NCBI RefSeq assembly: GCF_018785315.1
Contig: NZ_WQPN01000128.1
Location: 54,460 to 118,459, forward strand
Direction of reading: 5' to 3'
Source of the DNA: Clostridium sp. MCC353
GTDB taxonomy: Bacteria > Bacillota > Clostridia > Lachnospirales > Lachnospiraceae
DNA length: 64,000 nt
Shown here: positions 32,511 to 42,667 of the stretch, one piece after another
Layout: every line of letters begins with the position of its first letter
Numbering within the stretch: the first letter of the stretch is position 1
The notes under the pieces: generated by a model
The model's input: the letters and a program-made list of their open reading frames with translations, nothing else
Database searches by the model: none
What the model was told of the DNA's origin: nothing
Made by a program: the position numbers and the translations under genes

Positions 32511-33902
32511 TCAGTTATTGCGTGAAAGGATTGCGTCCGCATCTTTTCTGAATTTGGCTGCCGCCTCCTCCGGGCTCACCTGCCCGTAGAATGCACTGTA
32601 AGCTGCATTCTTAAAGGATTCGTTCACCTCAGACATTCCCACCGGATCAGGATCGGGCGTCTCCCCACAGAAAGCCAGGGCATCTTCCACACCCTTAAAC
32701 ATGGCTGACTGCTGATCCGACAGCTTGCCGGATGAAACCATGTAGTCACGGATATCCGAGGATACCGGCGTCCCTCTTTCCGCCATCATAATATCGTTGG
32801 CTTCCTCTGAATTTACAAACCAGTTAATGAACTCTGCCGCTTCCTTCTTAACTTTGGATGTATCTGCAATTGAGAAGAACATACCCGGTTTCATCCAAAG
32901 CCCTTTGGTATCAGAACCGGCTGCCATTGGCGGGGTCACCATTTTCAGTTTGTCATTGGCGCCGCTGACCTTTGTCGCATAGTTGTTCCACTCCGTCAGC
33001 ATGGCGCCGTCTCCAGTCACAACCGGTCTGCCTTCCTCTCCCAGGGTCTGGATTGCCGCATACTCATCCGGGTTCGGCGCCGCGCCCTTTGCCATTAAGT
33101 CCGCCCAGATTTTGATGAAATCGGCACAGAGCTTGTCATCCGCATAACCGACTGCCTTCTTGTCCTCACTGAATAAGCTCTCTCCATGCTGTCTGATCCA
33201 GTAATTAAATAAGTTGGTATCATCCACCGGACCGCCGGCCATGCCGTATTTGCCCGTTTTTTCCTTCACGGTTTCAGCCGTTCTGATAAAATCATCCCAG
33301 GTCCAGCTTCCTGTCGGCTCTTCCACACCCGCTTCCGCCAAAACTTCCGGGTTGTAGCCAACCGATATGTAGGAGCTGCTGAGCACCAGTCCATTTAACT
33401 TTCCGTTAATTTCGCCGGTGTTGAGCAGATTTTCGTCAATCTTCGACGTGTCAATGGTACCGTCATCTACAAACTGCTGTAAGTCAGCCAGCGAATTATT
33501 TTTCGCATAAGTTGTGATGTAAAGGTAATCCATCTGTACAATATCAGGCATGGAACCGGATGCCGCCTGGGTTGCCAGTTTATCGAAATACCCGTCCCAG
33601 CCTGATGGCATTGCCTCGAATGTCACATTCGGGTGAGAGGCTGTGTATGCGTCCAGCATCTTCTGGGTGTAATCATGACGCCCCTGGCCTCCCCACCAGG
33701 TAATTTTTATCGTTACCGGCCCGCCTTCATTTTCCGTACCGGCCGCCTGCGTACCTGCCGCAGAGCTTTCTACGGAGGAAGCCGCCGGATCGCTTCCTGC
33801 TGCCGTTGTCCCTCCGCTGCTGCCTGAACCACAGCCTGCCAGCGATAACCCCATAACTGCCGATATGCCTAATGCCGCCAATTTTCTCAAAGATTTTTTC
33901 AT
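32511..33902 (-). CDS. Extracellular solute-binding lipoprotein SBP1
   Basis: The 463-residue family-1 binding protein has lipobox SLAGC (Cys24), a Ser/Gly/Ala-rich linker and a mature domain beginning ITWWGGQGRHDYTQKML. It is the receptor for the two permeases encoded just downstream. The mature domain is closely similar to SBP2 (39692-41068), with long identical stretches such as PDIVQMDYLYITTYAKNNSL. They are clearly recent paralogs. The gene follows the kinase/regulator genes with about 170 bases between. Confidence 0.95.
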   Translation of the reverse strand: MKKSLRKLAALGISAVMGLSLAGCGSGSSGGTTAAGSDPAASSVESSAAGTQAAGTENEGGPVTIKITWWGGQGRHDYTQKMLDAYTASHPNVTFEAMPSGWDGYFDKLATQAASGSMPDIVQMDYLYITTYAKNNSLADLQQFVDDGTIDTSKIDENLLNTGEINGKLNGLVLSSSYISVGYNPEVLAEAGVEEPTGSWTWDDFIRTAETVKEKTGKYGMAGGPVDDTNLFNYWIRQHGESLFSEDKKAVGYADDKLCADFIKIWADLMAKGAAPNPDEYAAIQTLGEEGRPVVTGDGAMLTEWNNYATKVSGANDKLKMVTPPMAAGSDTKGLWMKPGMFFSIADTSKVKKEAAEFINWFVNSEEANDIMMAERGTPVSSDIRDYMVSSGKLSDQQSAMFKGVEDALAFCGETPDPDPVGMSEVNESFKNAAYSAFYGQVSPEEAAAKFRKDADAILSRNN

Positions 33903-34024
33903 ATCTGCATCTCTCCTTTTCCATTCAGGTTTTATTGTTTCTATAGTCTGATTATACTGTTTTCTCTCATATAGCTGAATGGAATTTCCAGGTTACCTGT
34001 CTGAAAAATTCCGACTAAAGCAAG

Positions 34025-34074
34025 AAAACGGAGCGTTCAAGAAAGAAGATTTTTTTCTAAAACGCTCCGTTTTT
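34025..34074 (-). terminator. Intrinsic terminator of kinase/regulator unit
   Basis: AAAACGGAGCGTT and AACGCTCCGTTTT pair across a 24-base loop just at the stop of the regulator gene. The flanking A/T runs fit a terminator usable on both strands. It separates the regulator from SBP1, which would then need its own promoter. Confidence 0.75.
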
Positions 34075-35597
34075 CATTCATTTGTAATTTTCCGACCTGC
34101 ATCTAAGGTCAGCATTTTCCGGTATTCAGAAGGCACCATCCCGGTATTCTTTTTGAATACCTTTGCAAAATACTGGCCGTCAGCCGGATAACCGATCTGC
34201 TCAGCTAACTCGGATATCCGTATGTCCGGATTGAAGGCCATCAGCCGTTTTGCCAGTTCCACCCGGACCCGGAGCAGAAACGAAGAATATTTTTCATTGA
34301 CACTGCGGTAAAAAAAGCGTCCAAAATAATCTTCATTCATAAACAGCACTTCTTTCGCCAAATACTGGAGACTTAGATCCGGATTCTTGATATTCCGGTA
34401 AATGCCGTAAAGGATATGTTTCAGACGGTTTCCATCCTTTGTATCCGGCAATGACAGGCCTAAAAACGCGGCACACTCCTCAATCACCGCCTCCAGGATT
34501 CCCCAGATCTCCTCATTCTTCCATTCCCAGTCTTTTCTGCCGCAGAAGACTTCCAGGAAGAAACGGAAGGAATCCGCCGTCTTTTTACCCGAAAACCCGC
34601 TCATCTCCATCTTTACATAAGAAGAATAGATCTCAAACATCACCCCGGCATAATCCTTTGCCGCCCTGATCTTGTCATAATCCAGAACCATAATGCCGCT
34701 GTCTTTGTTCTCTCCCAGATGATCAAAACTGACAAACTCCTTCGTTCCTTCGAGGTCGCCCAAAAAGAGCAGTTCCTGAAGCTGTACATAAAGGCGGCTG
34801 ACCTCCTCAATACCGCCGGCCCTGCTGGCAGCCGAACGCAGTCTGTCCTGCTTGTACTTTCCATATTCCTTTTGAACCTTGATCAGCAGGGGCCGCAGGT
34901 TATCAGCCAGTTTCTCCGGAATGAGATAGATCATCTCCTTCTTTGTGGAGGTATTCATATAGATGTTCTCTGCTCCCAAAAGCTCTGTCAATATGTTAGT
35001 CAGAACAAACTTATCCAGCTGGTCCAGTTCCCTGGAGGACTGAATGCCCAGCAGGACAAAGGAATTTGTGACATTTTCCATGAATTTCTGAAGCAGGATC
35101 TCATCCGTCTTTGACACTTCTTTTTCCTGGATCAAAATGCCGAGGATCTGTTCCTTTACGCGTGGGATCATACGGGCATAGGTTCTCCGGTATTCCTGTT
35201 CCGCTTCCCGTCTGTACTCCAATTCGGCCAGTTCCTCCTTCACCCCCCTAAGCACCTCCACAATCTTCTCCTCATCACAGGGTTTCAGAATATAATGCCG
35301 GATTCCAAGTTCCATGGCCCTGCTGGTATATTCATATTCCCCATAACCGGACAGCACAACAAAAAGCATGTCCGGGTACAGTTCCTTCGTCTTCCCAATC
35401 AGCTGGATCCCGTCCATTACCGGCATCTTGATATCTGTAATCACGATATCAGGCTGATGAATCCGTATCTTCTCCAGCCCTTCGATTCCATTCCAGGCCA
35501 TGTCTACCAGTTCCATGCCCAGCTTATCCCACGGTATGATCTCCGCCATGGCTTCACGCTCAATGTCCTCATCATCTACCAATAATACCTTAATCAT
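34074..35597 (-). CDS. AraC-type two-component response regulator
   Basis: The 507-residue YesN-like regulator has a receiver domain with Asp55 in VITDIKMPVMDG, a large middle region, and an AraC domain (about 400-500) with SELAEQIGYPADGQYFAKVFKKNTGMVPSEYRK. Its ATG overlaps the kinase stop by eight bases (ATGATTAA), so the two are co-translated. It probably activates the flanking transporter, GH115 and deacetylase genes when the kinase senses sugar; this is inferred from location. Confidence 0.94.
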   Translation of the reverse strand: MIKVLLVDDEDIEREAMAEIIPWDKLGMELVDMAWNGIEGLEKIRIHQPDIVITDIKMPVMDGIQLIGKTKELYPDMLFVVLSGYGEYEYTSRAMELGIRHYILKPCDEEKIVEVLRGVKEELAELEYRREAEQEYRRTYARMIPRVKEQILGILIQEKEVSKTDEILLQKFMENVTNSFVLLGIQSSRELDQLDKFVLTNILTELLGAENIYMNTSTKKEMIYLIPEKLADNLRPLLIKVQKEYGKYKQDRLRSAASRAGGIEEVSRLYVQLQELLFLGDLEGTKEFVSFDHLGENKDSGIMVLDYDKIRAAKDYAGVMFEIYSSYVKMEMSGFSGKKTADSFRFFLEVFCGRKDWEWKNEEIWGILEAVIEECAAFLGLSLPDTKDGNRLKHILYGIYRNIKNPDLSLQYLAKEVLFMNEDYFGRFFYRSVNEKYSSFLLRVRVELAKRLMAFNPDIRISELAEQIGYPADGQYFAKVFKKNTGMVPSEYRKMLTLDAGRKITNE

Positions 35598-37353
35598 CGT
35601 TCTTCATCACCTCCGTCTTCGGAATCCTGATGGTCACAGCAGTGCCCTTTCCACAGGCGCTGTTAATATGAAAATCCGCTTCCTGCTCAAATGCCATTCT
35701 CAGCCGTTCATAGATATTTTTAATGCCGATGCCGTGTCCTTTCGGCTCCGCGGTAAATGAGCGGACTGCCTCCAGTTCCTCCTTTGTCATGCCCGGGCCG
35801 TTGTCGGAGACAGATATGACGATCCGCTCCTCGTCTTCCTTAATCACAACGGAAATCGCACATGGCGTCAGCATCTTTTCGACCCCATGGTAGATGGAAT
35901 TTTCCACCAAGGGCTGCAATGTCATATGAGGAATCAGGTATCTGCCCGATGCCTCGCACTCCACAGAAAATACCACCCGTTTCCGGTATCTGTATTCCTG
36001 GATCGTCATATATTTCTTCAGACTGTCCAGTTCCTCCTCAAGGGTGACATACTGCTGCTTATTCAGGGCGGACCGCAGGATCGTTCCCAGCGCCACCGTC
36101 ATCTCCGCCGCCTCATCATTTTTCCGGGCCCGGATCATCCAGTTGATGCTGTTTAACGTGTTATAAAGAAAATGAGGATTGATCTGAGCCTGCAGCATCT
36201 TATACTTTGTATCTTTCAGAAGAATCTGTTTTTCATAGTTCTCATGAATTAAGTTATCGATTTTATCCAATGTCACTCTAAATTCCTGAGCCATCAGGCC
36301 AATCTCGTCCTTCTGCGTACTGGTCCCTAAAAATTCCCTGGCCCGGTCAAAATCCCCGGTTTCCACAATCTGCATGCTTTCCGTCAGATGCTCTAACGGT
36401 TTCACGATCATATGTGCCAGCTTCTTTAATATCAGAGCAGACACAAGGAATAGAAGCAGAAAGCCGCCAAACATCAGATAGCGCAGATTCTGGTTCTGTC
36501 CGTAGATTTCCGAATAGGGAAATACATTCACATAGGTCCATCCTGTTTTGGAGGATTTTAAATGACATACAAAATACCGCTGTCCCCGCTCTTTTATGAT
36601 CTGAAATCCGCTGTCTCCCTCCAGCCTGGGAAGCCGCTCCATCATATTCTCCTGGTTTTCATAGATCACACCTTCATCCGAGTAAACACAGAGGGCGGAG
36701 CTCTCCGCTTCCAGATCATCAATATTCTTCTCGATCATGCCGGATACGTCACAGGTGATCAGAAGGCTCCCCAGATATTCCAGGCTCGCGTCGATGTGCT
36801 TCCTGATATCCCGGCCCGTCAGCAGATAGGGGTAATCCTTTGTCGGCTGCTGAATCACATAAGCGCCTTTGGCCTCATGGAACTGGTTCATCACGGAATC
36901 ATACAGCTCTCCCGGGATGGTCCCGGTTGCAATGCCCACCACAAACTGTGTTGTATCTCCATCCGTGTACAGCATGTTGGAGATCATATTGGAGTTGGTC
37001 AGTTCATTGTTAAAAAGCATGCGGAGCTGATAGACCTCATAAGAATAATCCGCCGTAAAATGCTTCAGAGTCTTCATTTTAGAAAGCTGTTCCTGAATCT
37101 TTAAATCCATTGTCATGTTATAGGAAACCGCCTCCACCTGGTCTAAACTCCGGTTCACCTCCTGGGTAAAAAAATCCAGTTCCTGCAAGGACTTCTCATA
37201 TAATTTCCCGTCATAGATATTAAAACTGACCTGCAGCGCCGTAATACTGATCAAAAAGCAGATTCCCAGCATCAGTACATAAATAATGATCATCTTTTCG
37301 GCCAGTTTTAAATCGCGATACTTCTGATACCAGTATCCTCTGTATTTTTTCAT
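35590..37353 (-). CDS. YesM-type sensor histidine kinase
   Basis: The 587-residue kinase has membrane segments at about 20-42 and 292-312, an extracellular sensor domain of about 250 residues, and HAMP (about 310-365). His394 lies in INPHFLYNTLNSINW, and the ATPase domain carries NGPGMT and GIGIKNIYERL. I start at ATG 37353 with GGGAGGCAGACA upstream. Eight-base overlap with its regulator gene. The gene lies about 85 bases past the GH115 stop on the same strand. Confidence 0.94.
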   Translation of the reverse strand: MKKYRGYWYQKYRDLKLAEKMIIIYVLMLGICFLISITALQVSFNIYDGKLYEKSLQELDFFTQEVNRSLDQVEAVSYNMTMDLKIQEQLSKMKTLKHFTADYSYEVYQLRMLFNNELTNSNMISNMLYTDGDTTQFVVGIATGTIPGELYDSVMNQFHEAKGAYVIQQPTKDYPYLLTGRDIRKHIDASLEYLGSLLITCDVSGMIEKNIDDLEAESSALCVYSDEGVIYENQENMMERLPRLEGDSGFQIIKERGQRYFVCHLKSSKTGWTYVNVFPYSEIYGQNQNLRYLMFGGFLLLFLVSALILKKLAHMIVKPLEHLTESMQIVETGDFDRAREFLGTSTQKDEIGLMAQEFRVTLDKIDNLIHENYEKQILLKDTKYKMLQAQINPHFLYNTLNSINWMIRARKNDEAAEMTVALGTILRSALNKQQYVTLEEELDSLKKYMTIQEYRYRKRVVFSVECEASGRYLIPHMTLQPLVENSIYHGVEKMLTPCAISVVIKEDEERIVISVSDNGPGMTKEELEAVRSFTAEPKGHGIGIKNIYERLRMAFEQEADFHINSACGKGTAVTIRIPKTEVMKNDD

Positions 37354-37437
37354 TGTCTGCCTCCCGGGACCGTTCACTTTTTATATCAGTATAAACTAAA
37401 ATCGGCAAAACTGCAAAATCAGAAAACCGCTGTTTCA

Positions 37438-39489
37438 TCAAAATCCGCCCCAGTCCTTTTCTTTCATCGCCCGGTACAGCTCTTCATCTGTTAAATGGTT
37501 CTCATAGTTTAATAACAGCATGATCTTCCTGTCCTTTTCCGGATAGATCACCTGCCTCTGCCATTGATAAAAATACGGCCCGTCCCCCAGGTTCCTGATG
37601 TATCCCATCAGCAGTTTAAGCAGGTACGCCGTTTCCTTTATATCTGTCTGACAGTCATTGTCGTAAAATCCCTTCCATTTATCATGGCAGCATTCTTTCA
37701 TGGCTTTCTCCGCCCGGTCAAAACAGTCTGACGCCCGGCCGGTTTCGTAAAAGGCTTTTAGATAATCACCGGCCGCATATGCGGCATATCCTTTTCCAAA
37801 GCAGATCACCCCTTCCAGACAGCAGGCGTGGATGTTTGCCTGCAGCTGCAGGGAATCCTTCCACAGCCTGCCGCTGCTGTCTCCCAGTTCACTGGCCACA
37901 ACCCTGCATCTATGGAGCAGCCGTGCAAAACCCGGATACGCGTTCTCACACTTTGACACGAACCATGAAACCTGTCCGGCAAAATCCTGTGCAGCCCCGC
38001 ACCAGCGGAGTTCCTCACTGGCCGCCTTTCCTCCGTCCTTCATCCATTGATGGATCAGGACCCTGGTGACATAATTGTAAAACTGCTCCCCCGCATGTTC
38101 ATCCTCCCTGTCTCCGTAGGGAAGCGCAGCGCGGAAATAATCCTCAAAGCATGCCTTCATTTCCGCCGAAGATTTACTGCCATAATATTGACGCAGATAA
38201 GTTTCCAGATGTTCTTCCGGCTCCGTCTCCAGACAGTTCCATAAAGCCGCCGTAAAATCCAGAGGATAAATATGGGGTTTAATATTGGAACAGTTTACAA
38301 GCCACAGTGTCCGGATGCCGTGATCGTAGGCGTTTCCCAGTTCCTTTTTTACAAATTCCATGGAATTGGGCAGCATGGTGAGCACATTGGCGGCCTGAAG
38401 ATCATAGAATGACACGTGATAATAGACGCCGTGGCTTCTGTTACGGAGCTCCTTTTCCGGAAGCGCAGGAACGCGCGGATTATGATTCCCCTGCCTTCTG
38501 GACACCATTTTTCCATATCCGTTATCGGCCCAGATCATGATCACATTCTCCGGAAGCTGAAGATATCCCTGCCGGTACAGTTCCATGGTCTCCCCGTACA
38601 GATTCGTGCCAAATACGGGATTATCCACATATTTCTTAACCAGGTCATACTGTTCCTTCATGATGCTGCTGATCAGCTGTCCTCTCTTTTTGGGGGTATC
38701 GTACTGGGGGTCATTCTCCCAGAAGGGGGTGTCACCCTGTCCCCTGAAACCGAGATTCCAGATGATCTTATGCTTCATCTGCCTTTTGATCCCCTCTTCC
38801 CAGAGTCCGCGGAAAAGATCAGGATACTCTTTGAAGGAAGGGATTTTATCCGGGTACGCCCGCAGAAACATCTCTGCTCCCAAAGGCTCCGCATGATGCT
38901 GGGTCATCCACAACCCCATACTTCCAGCCAGATCCGCATATTTTTTGGAATTGCTGTCCGTTCCGGGGATCACCGTATTGCCGCCGCATCGCAGCAGGGC
39001 CTCAAATGCCATCTCCCATGGATACTCCGTGCTCTGCTCTGCACTCCACCGGCTGATCAGAACCTCGTCATTGATAAACCATCCCCTGTAGGCCACCGGC
39101 TTTCTCTTTGAATGATACTCAGTGAATGGTACTTCTATCCTGCTCCGTTTTACAAATTTCTGGTCGTTCCAGAACCAGAACGGAAGTATTCCCAGGCAAT
39201 GCTCGCTGATATAAAAAAAGGCGTAGATGAATCCCAGCTCCTCTGAAGCCGCTATCTCCATAGTTCCGCTGTCCTCAGTCCGGATATAAAATTCTTCCGC
39301 CGGGAGGTCTCCCTTTATCAGGTGTATGATCCCCGGCCCGCCCTCCTTTGCGGGTTCGTCAGACGGTTTCAGCGTCATTGCAAGATCCCGGTAAAACCGC
39401 GATATGGCGCGCCTCACAGGTTCATTATCCATTTCCGTATCTATGTTCACATTCCTGGTAAGAACAAAATGGGTATTCTGCATGTTCAC
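37438..39489 (-). CDS. Glycoside hydrolase family 115 (alpha-glucuronidase-like)
   Basis: The 683-residue protein has features of GH115: GWFINDEVLISRW, FEALLRCGGNTVIPG, QHHAEPLGAEMF, IIWNLGFRGQGDTPFW, and VIMIWADNGYGKM followed by SHGVYYHVSFYD. Characterised GH115 members remove 4-O-methylglucuronic acid from xylan main chains or ends. It is shorter than typical members (800-1000 residues) and has no signal peptide, so it should act on imported oligosaccharides. It sits between a transporter receptor gene and the two-component genes, supporting a glucuronoxylan-fragment pathway. Family call is from motif memory. Confidence 0.8.
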   Translation of the reverse strand: MNMQNTHFVLTRNVNIDTEMDNEPVRRAISRFYRDLAMTLKPSDEPAKEGGPGIIHLIKGDLPAEEFYIRTEDSGTMEIAASEELGFIYAFFYISEHCLGILPFWFWNDQKFVKRSRIEVPFTEYHSKRKPVAYRGWFINDEVLISRWSAEQSTEYPWEMAFEALLRCGGNTVIPGTDSNSKKYADLAGSMGLWMTQHHAEPLGAEMFLRAYPDKIPSFKEYPDLFRGLWEEGIKRQMKHKIIWNLGFRGQGDTPFWENDPQYDTPKKRGQLISSIMKEQYDLVKKYVDNPVFGTNLYGETMELYRQGYLQLPENVIMIWADNGYGKMVSRRQGNHNPRVPALPEKELRNRSHGVYYHVSFYDLQAANVLTMLPNSMEFVKKELGNAYDHGIRTLWLVNCSNIKPHIYPLDFTAALWNCLETEPEEHLETYLRQYYGSKSSAEMKACFEDYFRAALPYGDREDEHAGEQFYNYVTRVLIHQWMKDGGKAASEELRWCGAAQDFAGQVSWFVSKCENAYPGFARLLHRCRVVASELGDSSGRLWKDSLQLQANIHACCLEGVICFGKGYAAYAAGDYLKAFYETGRASDCFDRAEKAMKECCHDKWKGFYDNDCQTDIKETAYLLKLLMGYIRNLGDGPYFYQWQRQVIYPEKDRKIMLLLNYENHLTDEELYRAMKEKDWGGF

Positions 39490-39625
39490 AAACTCCTCTC
39501 TGTCTATTCTATTTCTTTATTGTAAAGGCTCCCACGGGTAAAACAAATGGCTTTTTCCTGCATTCTCATTGTAAAATAGCGACTTTTTCATCCGAAACGG
39601 GGGCAGATGCCATACAGCAAAATAT

Positions 39626-39663
39626 CCTAAAACCGTTTGGATATATTTCCTCTCAGTTTTAGG
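39626..39663 (-). terminator. Hairpin after SBP2 gene
   Basis: CCTAAAAC and GTTTTAGG pair across a 22-base loop, about 30 bases past the SBP2 stop. On the minus strand it is followed by ATATTTTG, a weak T-tail. It may be an attenuator between SBP2 and the GH115 gene. Confidence 0.5.
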
Positions 39664-39691
39664 ACATTTAGCTTTACTACTGCATTATAAA

Positions 39692-41068
39692 TTAATTATT
39701 CCGTGCAAGTATCTCATCTGCTTCTTTTCTGAAATTCGCTGCTGCCTCTTCGGTGGATATCTGTCCGTAAAATGCTTTATAGGCACAGTTTTTAAAGCTT
39801 TCTCCCACTTCCGCAATACCGATCGGATCCGGAGCGGGCGCTTCACTTGAGAAGTCAAGGACGGTATCCGCGTATTCAAACATTTCATTCTGCTTCTGAT
39901 CCATTTTTCCGGAATTGATTAAAAATTCCCTTACATTTGCCGGAGAAGGAACGCCTCTTTCCGCCATCATAATATCATTGGCCTCCTCTGAATTCAGGAA
40001 CCAGCTGATGAACGCTGCCGCCTCATCCTTCACCTTAGATGTGTCTGAAATACAAAGGAAATATCCCGGCTTATTCCACATGGCCTTGGGGTTAATGCTG
40101 TTGACCGGAGGCGTGGTGATCTTTAAATTACTATTCCTGCTGCTCAGCTTGCTGGCATAGTTATTGTTTTCATTGATCATAGCCGCATCTCCGGTAACAA
40201 CCGGCCCTGCCTCCTGTCCCAGCGTCTGAATCTGGGCATATTCATCCGGATTTGCCGCAGCGCCGGCATCCATCAGATCCTTCCAAAGGTTCAAATAATC
40301 TACAAAAATCTGATCTTCCTTATATCCCAGCGACCGTTTGTCATCACTGAACAACTGCTCTCCATGCTGCCTTACCCAATAGTTAAATAAATTCGTGTCG
40401 TCCACCACGCCGGTTGTGGTGACGCCAAGCTTTCCGGTTGTCTCCTTCACCTTCTTTGCTGTATCCACAAAATCATCCCAGGTCCAGTCCCCTGACTGAT
40501 TCGGCTCCTCCAGCCCAGCTTCTTTAAACACCTCCGGATTATAGCCTACCGCAAGCGAACCGGTAGCTCCCACAACTCCGGCCAGCTTGCCATCGATTTT
40601 TCCAGTATTTAAAACAGCCTCCGAAATCCCGGAAACATCAATAGCGCCGTTGTCGATGTAGGGCTGCATATCTGCAAGAGAGTTGTTCTTTGCATAAGTG
40701 GTAATATATAAGTAATCCATCTGGACAATATCAGGCATGGAACCGGATGCCGCCTGAGTGGATAATTTGTCAAAATACCCATCCCACCCGGACGGCATTG
40801 CCTCAAACGTCACATTCGGATGAAGTTCCGTATACTTATCAAGAATCTTCTGGGTATAATCATGACGGTTCTGATTCCCCCACCATGAAAACTTCAGGGT
40901 TACAGGAGCCCCGGCCCCTCCAACTGTGCTCTCTACTCCGTTTGTGCTGCCAGCTGGAGCGCTGGAGGCCTGATCTGCTTTATTATCCGCACTGCCGCAG
41001 GCTGCCAGCGCCCCTACCATGACACCGGCAAGACCCAATGCCAATACCCGTTTCATTCTACTTCTCAT
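39692..41068 (-). CDS. Extracellular solute-binding lipoprotein SBP2
   Basis: The 458-residue family-1 binding protein has lipobox LAAC (Cys24) and a mature start FSWWGNQNRHDYTQKIL. It is highly similar to SBP1 along the whole mature domain. No permease genes are directly linked, so it presumably feeds the permeases at 30679-32445 or serves as alternative receptor with different ligand preference. ATG 41068 has AAAGGAGAGG upstream; the frame starts nine codons earlier without a site. The best sequence difference from SBP1 lies around residues 170-190. Confidence 0.93.
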   Translation of the reverse strand: MRSRMKRVLALGLAGVMVGALAACGSADNKADQASSAPAGSTNGVESTVGGAGAPVTLKFSWWGNQNRHDYTQKILDKYTELHPNVTFEAMPSGWDGYFDKLSTQAASGSMPDIVQMDYLYITTYAKNNSLADMQPYIDNGAIDVSGISEAVLNTGKIDGKLAGVVGATGSLAVGYNPEVFKEAGLEEPNQSGDWTWDDFVDTAKKVKETTGKLGVTTTGVVDDTNLFNYWVRQHGEQLFSDDKRSLGYKEDQIFVDYLNLWKDLMDAGAAANPDEYAQIQTLGQEAGPVVTGDAAMINENNNYASKLSSRNSNLKITTPPVNSINPKAMWNKPGYFLCISDTSKVKDEAAAFISWFLNSEEANDIMMAERGVPSPANVREFLINSGKMDQKQNEMFEYADTVLDFSSEAPAPDPIGIAEVGESFKNCAYKAFYGQISTEEAAANFRKEADEILARNN

Positions 41069-41174
41069 ATAATCCTCTCCTTTACTGAATTTCATTTGTT
41101 ACTGCCTATTTTATCAGAAACAAAACACATTCCAATGTATTATTCCGACAAAGGCTCAGGAAAAAAACGACTTT

Positions 41175-41867
41175 TTAAAGCAGTATTTCCCGATTTGTTC
41201 CATAAAAAATATCATCCCGCCCGCTCATCATTTTACAGAACTTTTCAAATCGATCCCAGGTGTCATAATAGTCAAATTCATAGCTGTGGCCCCAGATATA
41301 GTAAATCTGCAAAATATCTGTCTCCAGGGATAAAAATGCCTCCCCAAGCTCCATCATCTTATCGAACTCCAGATGATATACCGTGGGTTTAAATTGCAGC
41401 AGATCATCCTGTACATCAAATCCATAACTGCTTTTGGTGGTTCTGCAGTATTGTATCTTTGTCCGGGTTCTGATAAGATCCACCACACGATCGTCATGGG
41501 TGAGACCGCCTCCGGGATATGCCATCCCTGCAACCGATTGACCGGTAAGACCTTCCAGCCGTTTTCTGTCCTCCTCAACCTGGCGTACAACTTCCTCATC
41601 GCTTAATTCCGGCAGATGAGGATGCGTAAGCGTATGAACAGCCACTTCATGGTTTTTGTATAGCCCGGCCACTTCTTCCGGTTCTATTTTATTGTGTCCG
41701 ATCCACATATTTTCCCGCCTTAAATACCCAGGCGTTCCAAGCAGTTCTGAATTTATGTTGAATGTTGCTTTCAATCCATACCGGTTGAATATCTTAACAA
41801 GCCTCTTATCCTGCGTTACACCATCGTCATAACTGAAAGTCAAAAACTTCTTTTTACCTTGAATCAT
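41175..41867 (-). CDS. Polysaccharide deacetylase (NodB-type)
   Basis: The 230-residue protein has the NodB start motif TFSYDDG (Asp-Asp metal/catalytic pair) and the HTLTHPHL metal-binding histidines. It also has AGMAYPGG and a late WGHSYEFD. Such CE4-like enzymes remove N- or O-acetyl groups from sugars. There is no signal peptide. As the first gene of the locus with SBP2 and GH115, deacetylation of xylan-derived oligosaccharides is a reasonable but unproven role. ATG 41867 follows ACAGGAGGTAAAATT. Confidence 0.88.
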   Translation of the reverse strand: MIQGKKKFLTFSYDDGVTQDKRLVKIFNRYGLKATFNINSELLGTPGYLRRENMWIGHNKIEPEEVAGLYKNHEVAVHTLTHPHLPELSDEEVVRQVEEDRKRLEGLTGQSVAGMAYPGGGLTHDDRVVDLIRTRTKIQYCRTTKSSYGFDVQDDLLQFKPTVYHLEFDKMMELGEAFLSLETDILQIYYIWGHSYEFDYYDTWDRFEKFCKMMSGRDDIFYGTNREILL

Positions 41868-42173
41868 AATAATTTTACCTCCTGTCTTCTATCATAGCTC
41901 TTATTTTTGAAATTCATATGGAATTTTTCAACATAATACCAGAAAAAATCCGACATTATTGGATAGGCCGGCATCCGGTGTCTTGATGATCCGGGAAACT
42001 GGTACCTTGCCGGAAACGCGGTCAGATGCAGTGATGCGGCAGATCTGCCCACTTGCAGCAATGATCTGCTGTATATATAACGAACAAAAAGCCGCTCCAT
42101 GCCGGAACAGCTTTTTTCAAAATTTTGTCTATACTTGTTATAACAGTACAATAACCGTAACCGCCTTTAATTG
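41868..42173. other. Intergenic region upstream of deacetylase
   Basis: No gene is visible in these 306 bases apart from an implausible minus-strand open frame. It must contain the promoter of the deacetylase/SBP2/GH115 unit; I see no clear -35/-10. A terminator for the upstream transporter gene lies at 42086-42117. Confidence 0.5.
42086..42117 (-). terminator. Intrinsic terminator after DMT transporter gene
   Basis: AAAAAGCcgcTCC-atgcc-GGAacaGCTTTTTT forms a bidirectional hairpin with A/T runs, about 60 bases past the stop at 42174. Confidence 0.75.
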
Positions 42174-42602
42174 TCACCGTTTAAAGATGATAATTCCGGC
42201 GATGGCCACCACTGCGCCCAATATTTTTTTCCATTCAAATCCAACTTTCTCCACTCCGAACAGTCCAAATACTTCAATGCCGTAGGCGACGATGATCTGA
42301 GCCACCACGATGATTAAAGCCGCCTGGGCAGGCCCCAGAGTTCCCATACTTTTAATTACGGTATAAGTAATGAGCGCTCCCATGATTCCGCCCAGCAGCA
42401 TATACCATGGCTTCACGGCCAAAATCCCGGCAATCGGTTCCCTTCCTGAAAAGAGCCACATCACAATACACATGATAAATGCGGTCAGCTGCACCCAGCC
42501 GGCGGACACCCAGATACTGGTCTGTTTTGTCACCTCCGTGTTAAAAACGCCCTGAAGGCTCATAAGCGCACCTGATACCAGTGCGATAATAATTCCCCAC
42601 AT
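42174..42602 (-). CDS. DMT family transporter (YdcZ/DUF606 type)
   Basis: The 142-residue protein has five membrane segments and the YdcZ-family start MWGIIIALVSGALMSLQGVFNTEV, a half-size drug/metabolite transporter. It must form dimers to make a full transporter. ACAGGAGGTTTTTAAAAT precedes ATG. It is monocistronic or second to the ROK kinase gene, 65 bases away. Substrate unknown. Confidence 0.9.
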   Translation of the reverse strand: MWGIIIALVSGALMSLQGVFNTEVTKQTSIWVSAGWVQLTAFIMCIVMWLFSGREPIAGILAVKPWYMLLGGIMGALITYTVIKSMGTLGPAQAALIIVVAQIIVAYGIEVFGLFGVEKVGFEWKKILGAVVAIAGIIIFKR

Positions 42603-42667
42603 ATTTTAAAAACCTCCTGTACAAGTTTGGTCTTAGTTTCTCTTGTACAGAAGGTTTTATACATTTT

